Source of the DNA: an uncultured Collinsella sp.
Lineage (GTDB): Bacteria; Actinomycetota; Coriobacteriia; Coriobacteriales; Coriobacteriaceae
Direction of reading: 5' to 3'
Assembly: GCA_900544385.1 (NCBI GenBank)
Contig: UQVD01000029.1
Location: 1 to 21,215, forward strand
DNA: 21,215 nt
Shown here piece by piece: positions 15,403 through 21,173 of this stretch. The position numbers and the translations under genes are program-made. The stretch's first letter is position 1; every line of letters begins with the position of its first letter. The notes below the pieces were generated by a model. It was not told the DNA's origin and searched no databases. It worked only from the letters and a program-made list of their open reading frames with translations.

Positions 15403-16470
15403 ATGTCCGACAATATGCAGCCTACCGATGAAGTTTTGGATGACGAGGTCCTGGATGCGGTGGATACCGAGGAGCTCGAGGATGTCGAGGAGTTCGACCC
15501 GTTTGAGGGCATGAGCGACGAGGAGCTCGACGCCCTGTGCGACGAGGACGACAGCCTCGCGGGCTTTGGTGACGTGGAGCCCGGTTTCCGCAGCGGTTTT
15601 GTGGCCCTGGTCGGTCGTCCCAACGCCGGCAAGTCCACGCTGCTTAATGCCTGCTATGGCAAAAAGGTCGCCATCACCTCGCCGGTGGCCCAGACGACTC
15701 GCCGCCGCATGCGCGCCGTCGTCAACCGTCCCGGCTACCAGCTGGTCTTTGTCGATACTCCGGGTATCCACAAACCCAAGGACGGCCTGGGGTCCGAGCT
15801 CAACAAGAGCGCGCTGTTCGAGCTGAACGATGTCGATGTCGTCGCGTTTTTGATTGATGCCACCAAGCCGATCGGCAGGGGAGACGCCTGGGTTGCCGAG
15901 CGCGTCAGATGCTCCCGTTCCAAGAAGGTCCTGGTGCTCACCAAGGCCGATGAGGCCGATCCCGCCCTGGTTATGGAACAGCTCAAGGCCGCCCACGAGC
16001 TCATGGAATATGACGACGAGATCGTGACGTCGTCGGTCAAGAACTTCAACGTCGATGCCTTTATCGAGACCGTTGCGCACTTTTTGCCCGAGGGTCCGCG
16101 TTGGTTCCCCGAGGATATGGGTACCGACGCTTCCGATGAGACGCTCGTTGCCGAGTTTGTGCGCGAGAAGGTCTTGCGCCGCACCCGTGATGAGATCCCG
16201 CACTCCGTTGGCGTGATCTGTGATGCGCTTGAGCAGACCAAGAAGGTGCTGCGCGTGCACGCCACCATTTACGTCGAGCGCGAGGGCCAAAAGGGCATCA
16301 TCATCGGTAAGGGCGGCGAGATGATCAAGCATATCGGTATCGACGCCCGTCGCGATCTTGAGCGCATCTTTGGCACGCAGGTCTTTTTGGAGCTGGACGT
16401 GAAGGTCAAGGCCGGCTGGCGCGACGACGAGGCCCAGATTCGCCGCTTTGGCTACAACGCCGAGGACTAA
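15403..16470 (+). CDS. era: GTPase Era with acidic N-terminal extension
   Basis: Era binds GTP and the 3' end of 16S rRNA and acts as a checkpoint in 30S assembly. The GTPase domain has GRPNAGKST (71-79), QTTRRRMRAVV as G2, DTPG (Asp118) and TKAD (180-183) as the G4 box, where Era usually has NKxD. The C-terminal KH domain carries GKGG at 302-305 (GIIIGKGGEMIKHIG). At 355 residues it is about 55 longer than typical Era. The excess is a 60-odd-residue N-terminal stretch with about 26 Asp/Glu and no Lys or Arg before the GTPase domain. ATG 15403 with AAAGGGA (15391-15397) five bases upstream is a strong start, so the extension appears real. It sits 12 bases after dgkA and just before recO. Confidence 0.94.
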   Translation: MSDNMQPTDEVLDDEVLDAVDTEELEDVEEFDPFEGMSDEELDALCDEDDSLAGFGDVEPGFRSGFVALVGRPNAGKSTLLNACYGKKVAITSPVAQTTRRRMRAVVNRPGYQLVFVDTPGIHKPKDGLGSELNKSALFELNDVDVVAFLIDATKPIGRGDAWVAERVRCSRSKKVLVLTKADEADPALVMEQLKAAHELMEYDDEIVTSSVKNFNVDAFIETVAHFLPEGPRWFPEDMGTDASDETLVAEFVREKVLRRTRDEIPHSVGVICDALEQTKKVLRVHATIYVEREGQKGIIIGKGGEMIKHIGIDARRDLERIFGTQVFLELDVKVKAGWRDDEAQIRRFGYNAED

Positions 16471-16485
16471 GGACGCGCGGCGCGC

Positions 16486-17235
16486 ATGGCAGGCTCCCGG
16501 ACATATCGCACCAAGGTGCTCGTCCTCGACAAGACGAAGCTCAAAGAGACCGACCTGATCTTGACGATGCTTGACGAGCGGGGGCGGCAGGTTCGTGCCG
16601 TGGCAAAGGGCGCCCGCAAACCCGGCGGACGCCTGGCTGCGCGCTGCGAGCTGTTCTGTACGGTAGATATGCTGCTCGCACATGGACGGTCACTCGACGT
16701 GGTTTCCCAGGCCGAGCTTATGGAGGCGCCGCTCGGCGTTGCGCCCGATTACGAGACGACCTGCGCCGCAAGCGCGATCGCCGAGGTCGCGCGCGTGTGC
16801 TCGTTCGAGGACGCCGAGGACCCGTTTACCTTTGCTATAACGCAGCGAGCGCTTGCCCTGGTGGGCAGCGGGCTCGACACGGCGCATATGGATCTACTTG
16901 TGGCGGCATATGTCTTTAAGCTGCTGTCGCACGTTGGCTATCGACCCGATTTTTCGGCCTGCGTGCTGTGCGGAGACCCCATGCTGTCGTATTTTTCACC
17001 ACAGGCGGGCGGGCTCATGTGCGGATCGTGCGCGTCGAGCGTTCCGGGTGCCGAGCTCGTGTCGACCGGCGAGGTCGCATGGCTGCGCGCCCTCATATCC
17101 ATGACCTTCGATGCGCTTATGACCGAGCGAATCGACCCGCATACGGCGGCATTCTTGCTTGGGCTTTCGCATGTTTGGGCTGCGACGCACACCGATCAGC
17201 GCCTCCGTGCGATGGAATTCATGTTGGGTCGGTGA
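16486..17235 (+). CDS. recO: DNA repair protein RecO
   Basis: RecO anneals single strands and, with RecR, loads RecA onto SSB-coated gaps during RecF-pathway repair. The 249-residue length is typical. The N-terminal OB fold is seen in YRTKVLVLDKTKLKETDLILTML and AVAKGARKPGGRLAARCE. The helical domain carries a four-cysteine zinc site, Cys159-x2-Cys162 (CVLC) and Cys179-x2-Cys182 (CGSC). The ATG lies 15 bases after the era stop with AAGGA spanning that stop. It is probably the last gene of the dnaJ-era operon. The era-recO pair is conserved in many Gram-positive bacteria. No obvious terminator follows before the rpsO promoter. Confidence 0.92.
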   Translation: MAGSRTYRTKVLVLDKTKLKETDLILTMLDERGRQVRAVAKGARKPGGRLAARCELFCTVDMLLAHGRSLDVVSQAELMEAPLGVAPDYETTCAASAIAEVARVCSFEDAEDPFTFAITQRALALVGSGLDTAHMDLLVAAYVFKLLSHVGYRPDFSACVLCGDPMLSYFSPQAGGLMCGSCASSVPGAELVSTGEVAWLRALISMTFDALMTERIDPHTAAFLLGLSHVWAATHTDQRLRAMEFMLGR

Positions 17236-17259
17236 TGATGCGCAGGCGCGGGCTGCTTG

Positions 17260-17268
17260 TGGTAACAT
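17260..17268 (+). promoter_or_regulatory. Extended -10 promoter element for rpsO
   Basis: TGG-TAACAT (17260-17268) fits an extended -10 element in the recO-rpsO gap. Transcription would start near 17275 and give a leader of about 100 bases. No convincing -35 is seen. Confidence 0.4.
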
Positions 17269-17327
17269 ATCAGCCTGTTGGTACCTCGACCTTGGTTGCT
17301 CGCTCCACCGGCGGCTTCCCAGTCCGA

Positions 17328-17353
17328 GGCGAATCGAGTCGCCCGATAGCGAC
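17328..17353 (+). promoter_or_regulatory. Competing hairpins in the rpsO leader (candidate S15 autoregulatory element)
   Basis: GGCGA (17328-17332) can pair with TCGCC (17339-17343), while GTCGC (17338-17342) can pair with GCGAC (17349-17353). The two stems share TCGC, so only one can form. They end 7 bases before the ribosome-binding site GAAAGGTGA (17361-17369). Ribosomal protein S15 represses its own mRNA through structured leaders in several phyla; no known S15 leader class was matched here. Confidence 0.35.
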
Positions 17354-17373
17354 GCAAAACGAAAGGTGAAACA

Positions 17374-17652
17374 ATGACTGTTTCCAAAGAGCGCAAGGCT
17401 GAGCTGACTGCCCAGTTCGGTAACACTCCGGTCGACACCGGCAACCCCAAGGTTCAGGTCGCCATCCTGTCCGAGCGCATCAAGGAGCTGACCGAGCACA
17501 TGAAGTCCCACCAGAAGGACTTCCACACCCGTCGTGGCCTGCTCATGCTCGTCGGCCGTCGTCGTCGTCTTCTCTCCTACATCAAGAAGAACGACATCGT
17601 CGAGTACCGTGAGCTCATCAAGGCTCTGGGCATCCGCGACAACATCCAGTAG
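17374..17652 (+). CDS. rpsO: 30S ribosomal protein S15
   Basis: S15 binds the central domain of 16S rRNA early in 30S assembly and forms an intersubunit bridge. The 92-residue product is slightly longer than the usual 88-89. It has FGNTPVDTGNPKVQVAILSERI, LTEHMKSHQKDFHTRRGLLMLVGRRRRLL and the C-terminal YRELIKALGIRDNIQ, all characteristic. The ATG has GAAAGGTGA a few bases upstream. It has its own candidate promoter and a terminator, and lies before pnp as in many bacteria. Confidence 0.97.
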   Translation: MTVSKERKAELTAQFGNTPVDTGNPKVQVAILSERIKELTEHMKSHQKDFHTRRGLLMLVGRRRRLLSYIKKNDIVEYRELIKALGIRDNIQ

Positions 17653-17666
17653 GATTTGTACATGCT

Positions 17667-17698
17667 AAGAGCGTCCTGCGCAGCGGGGCGCTCTTTTT
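17667..17698 (+). terminator. Rho-independent terminator after rpsO
   Basis: A stem of AAGAGCG (17667-17673) with CGCTCTT (17689-17695) continues inward with mixed Watson-Crick and G-T pairs and ends in a T-run (17694-17698). It probably gives partial termination, because no clear promoter for pnp is visible downstream. Confidence 0.85.
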
Positions 17699-17717
17699 GT
17701 GTAAGGGCGCGAACAAT

Positions 17718-17787
17718 CACGCTCTGAAGCGTGGCGGGGCAGGGGGCCCGCGTCACATGAGAAGCCCGCAGGCAAGGGGTCTGCGGG
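17718..17787 (+). promoter_or_regulatory. Two hairpins in the pnp leader
   Basis: CACGCT (17718-17723) pairs with AGCGTG (17728-17733) around the tetraloop CTGA. CCCGCAG (17765-17771) pairs with CTGCGGG (17781-17787) around a nine-base loop, ending two bases before the AAAGGAG ribosome-binding site (17790-17796). In E. coli, pnp is autoregulated through RNase III cleavage of a leader stem; an analogous role here is only an inference. Confidence 0.4.
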
Positions 17788-17800
17788 GTAAAGGAGAACA

Positions 17801-20047
17801 ATGACACTCGTATCCAAGACCTTTGAGCTGTACGGCAAGACCTACACCTTTGAGTCGGGCGAGCTTGCCAAGCAGGCCACCGGCGCCTGCCTGGTCAAGC
17901 AGGGTGACACCACGATGCTCGACACCGTGGTCGTCTCCAAGGAGCGTAAGAACTACGACTTCTTCCCGCTGACCGTCGACTTCAACGAGAAGATGTACGC
18001 CGCCGGCCGCATCCCGGGTGGCTACCTCAAGCGTGAGGGCCGTCCCAGCGAGAAGGCCACGCTCACCGCGCGCATGATCGACCGTCCGATTCGCCCGAGC
18101 TTCCCGGACGGCTTCCGCAACGAGGTGCACATCGTCGCTACCTCGCTTGTCGCCGACCAGGTCAATCCCTTCGACGTCATCAACGTCATGGGTGCTTCCC
18201 TGGCCATGACGCTCGGCGGCGTGCCCTTCGAGGGCCCGCTTGCCTGCGTGCGCATCGGCCGCAACGTGGAGACCGGCGAGTTTATCGTCAACCCCACCTA
18301 CGAGGAGCGCGAGAACTCCGATCTGGACCTGGAGCTGGGCGGCTCTGCCGACTTCATCTCGATGGTCGAGGCCGGCGCCGAGGAGATCTCCGAGGACGAC
18401 ATGCTCGCCGCCATGAAGTTTGGCCAGGAGGCCCTTGCCGCTTTCTGCCAGGCTCAGGACGAGTTCGTCGCCGAGTGGGAGCAGGTTAACGGCCCCATCG
18501 TCAAGAAGGAGTACCCGCTCGACCAGCCCGTCGAGGAGGTCCAGGAGCGCATCTTCGCCCACTACGACGAGATGGCAGCCGCCCTTCGTGACGCCGACAA
18601 GCTCTCCCGTATCGGCAAGGTCGAGGCTCTGAAGGAGTCCATCCGTGCCGAGTTCACCGAGGAGGAGCAGGCCGCTTGGGAGCGCGAGATCCCCGTGGCG
18701 CTCAAGAAGCTCGAGAAGAAGGCCATGCGCACCATGGTCGTCGAGACCGGTGAGCGCGTCGACGGTCGTGCCGCCGATGAGATCCGTCCCATCATGGTGA
18801 AGGACAACTACCTGCCGCTCGTTCACGGCTCCGGCCTGTTCCAGCGCGGCCAGACCCAGGTGCTCTCGGTTCTTTCGCTCGGCATGCTCAACGAGGGCCA
18901 GCGCTTGGACACCATCGAGCCCACCGAGGGCAAGCGCTACATGCACCACTACAACTTCCCGCCGTTCTGCACCGGCGAGACCGGCCGCATGGGCAGCCCC
19001 AAGCGCCGCGAGATCGGTCACGGCAACCTGGCAGAGCGCGCTCTGCTTCCGGTGCTTCCCGACGAGAACGAGTTCCCCTACGCCATCCGCGTCGTCTCCG
19101 AGGTCATGGAGTCCAACGGCTCCTCTTCGATGGCTTCGACCTGCGGCTCCACGCTCGCCCTTATGGACGGCGGCGTGCCCATTAAGCGCCCGGTCTCCGG
19201 TATCGCCATGGGCCTGATCCAGGAGGAGGGCAAGACCGTGGTCCTGTCCGACATCCAGGGTCTCGAGGACTTCCTGGGCGACATGGACTTTAAGGTCACC
19301 GGAACCACCGAGGGCATCACCGCCCTGCAGATGGACAACAAGGCCACTGGCCTCACCTTCGACATCCTGGCCCGCGCCCTGCAGCAGGCCAAGGAGGGTC
19401 GTGCCTTCATTCTGCAGAAGATGCTCGATGTGATCCCCGAGCCGCGCCACACCACACGCAGCACAGCTCCGCGTATCGTCTCCATCCAGGTTCCGACCGA
19501 CAAGATCCGCGACGTCATCGGTTCCGGCGGTAAGGTCATCCGTGGTATCCAGGATGAGACCGGCGCTTCGGTCGACATCCAGGAGGACGGCACCGTCTTT
19601 GTCGGCGGCACCGGCGAGTCCGTCGATCAGGCTGTCGAGCGCATCAAGCTCATCATTAAGGTTCCCGAGCCGGGCGAGGAGTACACCGGTCGAGTGGTCT
19701 CCATCCAGCCCTTCGGCGCCTTCGTGAACCTGCTGCCCGGTAAGGACGGCCTGCTGCACATCTCCCGCGTCGCCAAGGGCCGCGTGGAGAAGGTCGAGGA
19801 CGTCCTCAACGTGGGCGACGAGGTCAAGGTCGTCGTCATCGAGGTCGACGATCGCGGCAAGATCTCGCTCGATCGTCTTGATAAGCCCGAGGCCCCGGCT
19901 CGTGCCGAGGGTGCCTCCGAGGGCGACGGCGAGCACTTCCAGCGCCGTGAGCGTCCGCGTCGCGAGCGCTCTGAGCGCAGCGACCGTCCGCGCCGTCCCG
20001 GCGACAACGGAGGCCGAAAGCCTCGCCGTCACCACGACGCCGAGTAA
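17801..20047 (+). CDS. pnp: Polyribonucleotide nucleotidyltransferase (PNPase)
   Basis: PNPase degrades RNA 3' to 5' by phosphorolysis and can add tails in reverse. The 748-residue protein has two RNase PH-like domains separated by the all-alpha linker. The first carries FFPLTVDFNEKMYAAGRIPGG and LKREGRPSEKATLTARMIDRP; the second has PLVHGSGLFQRGQTQVLSV and SNGSSSMASTCGSTLALMD. A KH domain follows (IRDVIGSGGKVIRGIQDETG; IGSGGK rather than the common IGPGGK), then an S1 domain (GEEYTGRVVSIQPFGAFVNLLPG). After S1 there is an Arg-rich tail of about 40 residues (RRERPRRERSERSDRPRRPG). The ATG has AAAGGAG four bases upstream. It follows rpsO, and the RNase J gene lies downstream. Confidence 0.97.
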   Translation: MTLVSKTFELYGKTYTFESGELAKQATGACLVKQGDTTMLDTVVVSKERKNYDFFPLTVDFNEKMYAAGRIPGGYLKREGRPSEKATLTARMIDRPIRPSFPDGFRNEVHIVATSLVADQVNPFDVINVMGASLAMTLGGVPFEGPLACVRIGRNVETGEFIVNPTYEERENSDLDLELGGSADFISMVEAGAEEISEDDMLAAMKFGQEALAAFCQAQDEFVAEWEQVNGPIVKKEYPLDQPVEEVQERIFAHYDEMAAALRDADKLSRIGKVEALKESIRAEFTEEEQAAWEREIPVALKKLEKKAMRTMVVETGERVDGRAADEIRPIMVKDNYLPLVHGSGLFQRGQTQVLSVLSLGMLNEGQRLDTIEPTEGKRYMHHYNFPPFCTGETGRMGSPKRREIGHGNLAERALLPVLPDENEFPYAIRVVSEVMESNGSSSMASTCGSTLALMDGGVPIKRPVSGIAMGLIQEEGKTVVLSDIQGLEDFLGDMDFKVTGTTEGITALQMDNKATGLTFDILARALQQAKEGRAFILQKMLDVIPEPRHTTRSTAPRIVSIQVPTDKIRDVIGSGGKVIRGIQDETGASVDIQEDGTVFVGGTGESVDQAVERIKLIIKVPEPGEEYTGRVVSIQPFGAFVNLLPGKDGLLHISRVAKGRVEKVEDVLNVGDEVKVVVIEVDDRGKISLDRLDKPEAPARAEGASEGDGEHFQRRERPRRERSERSDRPRRPGDNGGRKPRRHHDAE

Positions 20048-20070
20048 CAGCCGTACATAAGCAGCTCAAC

Positions 20071-20100
20071 AAGGGCGACTCCTAAGGGGGTCGCCCTTTT
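20071..20100 (+). terminator. Rho-independent terminator after pnp
   Basis: A 12-bp stem (20071-20082 with 20087-20098, one G-T pair) closes the loop TAAG and ends in four T (20097-20100). The T-run is short but the stem is strong. Confidence 0.85.
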
Positions 20101-20125
20101 GCTATTCTCGGCGGGGCCGCAGGTA

Positions 20126-20208
20126 AAGTTTCCTGCTCTACAGTCCTGCTCGCACGGAGAGCATATTAAGTGCTTTCCTTTGCGTGCGGAACTCGCGATA
20201 AACTTCAT
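20126..20208 (+). repeat. Palindromic repeat, copy A
   Basis: This 83-base unit matches the reverse complement of 20387-20470. The outer 26 bases at each end are identical between copies. The 31-base middle differs but keeps a hairpin: GGAGAGCAT (20156-20164) pairs with GTGCTTTCC (20170-20178) around the conserved loop ATTAA. Two direct copies of TCCTGCTC (20131-20138, 20144-20151) lie in the left arm. AAGTTT and AAACTT at the ends can pair to close the whole unit. The nature of the element (mobile palindrome or structured RNA) is unknown. Confidence 0.85.
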
Positions 20209-20363
20209 ATGCGTCCCTCCCGGGCGCAAGCAAAAGGGCTGGTTAATGCCGCTCGCTATTTAGTTAGACAGTCTATTCAGTAGTCAGATTACAGATCTGT
20301 AGATAGCCGCAGCAGCATCTTCCCAGATAAAACCGACCAAAATAAACCTGTCTCTATTTGGCA

Positions 20364-20496
20364 GGTTTCCCGTGGGGCGGGCACTGATGAAGTTTATCGC
20401 GAGTTCCGCACGAACAGGAGGCCACTTAATGTGGCCTCCGTCGTGAGCAGGACTGTAGAGCAGGAAACTTCATCAGTGCCCGCCCCACGGGAAACC
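20364..20496. repeat. 133-base palindromic element with 32-bp perfect inverted arms, containing copy B
   Basis: Bases 20364-20395 are the exact reverse complement of 20465-20496. The 69 bases between contain the hairpin GGAGGCCAC (20417-20425) with GTGGCCTCC (20431-20439), loop TTAAT, and an outer pairing CACGA/TCGTG (20409-20413, 20441-20445). Copy B (20387-20470), in opposite orientation to copy A, occupies the core; the outer 23 bases of the left arm and 26 of the right have no counterpart around copy A. No T-run follows, so it is not a standard terminator. No clean target-site duplication is visible. Confidence 0.85.
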
Positions 20497-20556
20497 GGCG
20501 GGATGGACCAGTTCAGATGGGGCTTTGATGCATGGGTGGTCTGTTGGTGGGCAAAT

Positions 20557-20565
20557 GGGTATCAT
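20557..20565 (+). promoter_or_regulatory. Candidate -10 element for rnj
   Basis: GGG-TATCAT (hexamer 20560-20565) repeats the GGGTA context seen before lepA and both dnaJ-type genes. Transcription would start near 20572, giving a leader of about 113 bases. No -35 is evident. Confidence 0.35.
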
Positions 20566-20609
20566 ACTGAAGTTACTGCGTCGACTCTATGATGCATGTT
20601 TGTACGTTC

Positions 20610-20642
20610 CCGGCGGTCGGTTTGCCAGAAGCGCCCCGCCGG
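20610..20642 (+). promoter_or_regulatory. GC-rich hairpin in the rnj leader
   Basis: CCGGCGG (20610-20616) pairs perfectly with CCGCCGG (20636-20642) around a 19-base loop, 22 bases upstream of the GAAAGGA site. There is no T-run, so it is more likely a stability or regulatory stem than a terminator. Confidence 0.4.
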
Positions 20643-20684
20643 TTGTTCCAGACCCGTTTCGAAGAAAGGAAACCACACTAACCT

Positions 20685-21173
20685 ATGGCAGCTAAAAAAT
20701 CATCTCCCTTGAAGATCATTCCGCTCGGTGGCCTTGACGGCATCGGCAAGAACATGACGGTCTTCGAGTGCGGCGACGACATGGTGCTCGTCGACGCCGG
20801 TCTCATGTTCCCGGATGACTCCCAGCCCGGTATCGACCTGGTGCTTCCTGACTACACCTATGTTTTGGAGAACGAGGAGAAGCTCCGCGGTATCGTCGTC
20901 ACCCACGGCCACGAGGACCACACCGGTTCGCTTCCGTATCTGCTGCAGGACCTCAACAACAAGGTGCCCATCTTCTCGAGCAAGCTGACGCTTGGCTTTA
21001 TCGAGGGCAAGCTCTCTGAGTTCCGCATCCGCGCGCCCAAGTTCCGCGAGGTCAAGGGCGGAAGCCATGTCAATCTCGGTGGCATCTCGCTCGACTTCTT
21101 CTCGATGACGCACTCCATCCCCGGCGCTCTGGGCGTGTTCATTCGCACTAACCAGGGCACCGTTATGCACACC
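20685..21173 (+). CDS. rnj: Ribonuclease J, 3'-truncated by the contig end
   Basis: RNase J is a metallo-beta-lactamase/beta-CASP enzyme with endonuclease and 5'-3' exonuclease activity, central to mRNA decay and rRNA maturation in many bacteria lacking RNase E. Only the first 163 codons are present, of roughly 550-600. They show KIIPLGGLDGIGKNMTVFE, VDAGLMFPDD, the zinc motif HGHEDH (in VVTHGHEDHTGSLPYLL) and MTHSIPGALGVFI, all diagnostic. Reading stops at HT, just before the expected GD, where adapter sequence begins at 21174. ATG 20685 is the first in-frame start after an in-frame TAA at 20679. GAAAGGA (20664-20670) is 14 bases away, longer than usual. The Lys/Ser-rich start (AAKKSS) resembles actinobacterial homologues. 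Confidence 0.94.

Larger units (their letters stand above)
20048..20684. other. 637-base intergenic region between pnp and rnj
   Basis: I see no protein-coding gene here. In order it holds the pnp terminator, palindromic repeat A, an AT-rich spacer, a 133-base palindromic structure containing repeat B in reverse orientation, a candidate rnj promoter and the rnj leader. The spacer 20251-20360 has 45 G+C in 110 bases by hand count (41%), clearly below the neighbouring genes. It contains two short palindromes, TAGACAGTCTA (20265-20275) and ACAGATCTGT (20291-20300). No tRNA-like fold was recognised. Confidence 0.8.

Noticed and set aside
15259..16683. 474-codon open frame antisense to dgkA, era and recO
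   Set aside because: It crosses three conserved sense genes and has no domain signature or credible start region.
17753..20035. 760-codon open frame antisense to pnp
   Set aside because: The sense frame encodes unmistakable PNPase. The antisense frame is a by-product of avoiding TTA, CTA and TCA codons in a GC-rich gene, and its product is a low-complexity Leu/Gly/Asp/Val sequence.
20344..20368. AAACCTG/CAGGTTT hairpin as a separate terminator
   Set aside because: The loop is 11 bases, there is no T-run beyond the stem, and its right arm belongs to the long perfect arm of the 133-base palindrome.
20364..20496. Long palindrome as a bidirectional Rho-independent terminator
   Set aside because: Neither arm is followed by a T-run on either strand, and the interior is a structured 69-base core rather than a short loop.
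20126..20496. CRISPR array or integron attC site
   Set aside because: There are only two units, inverted and not regularly spaced with similar spacers, and no cas gene, integrase or canonical attC core boxes are visible.
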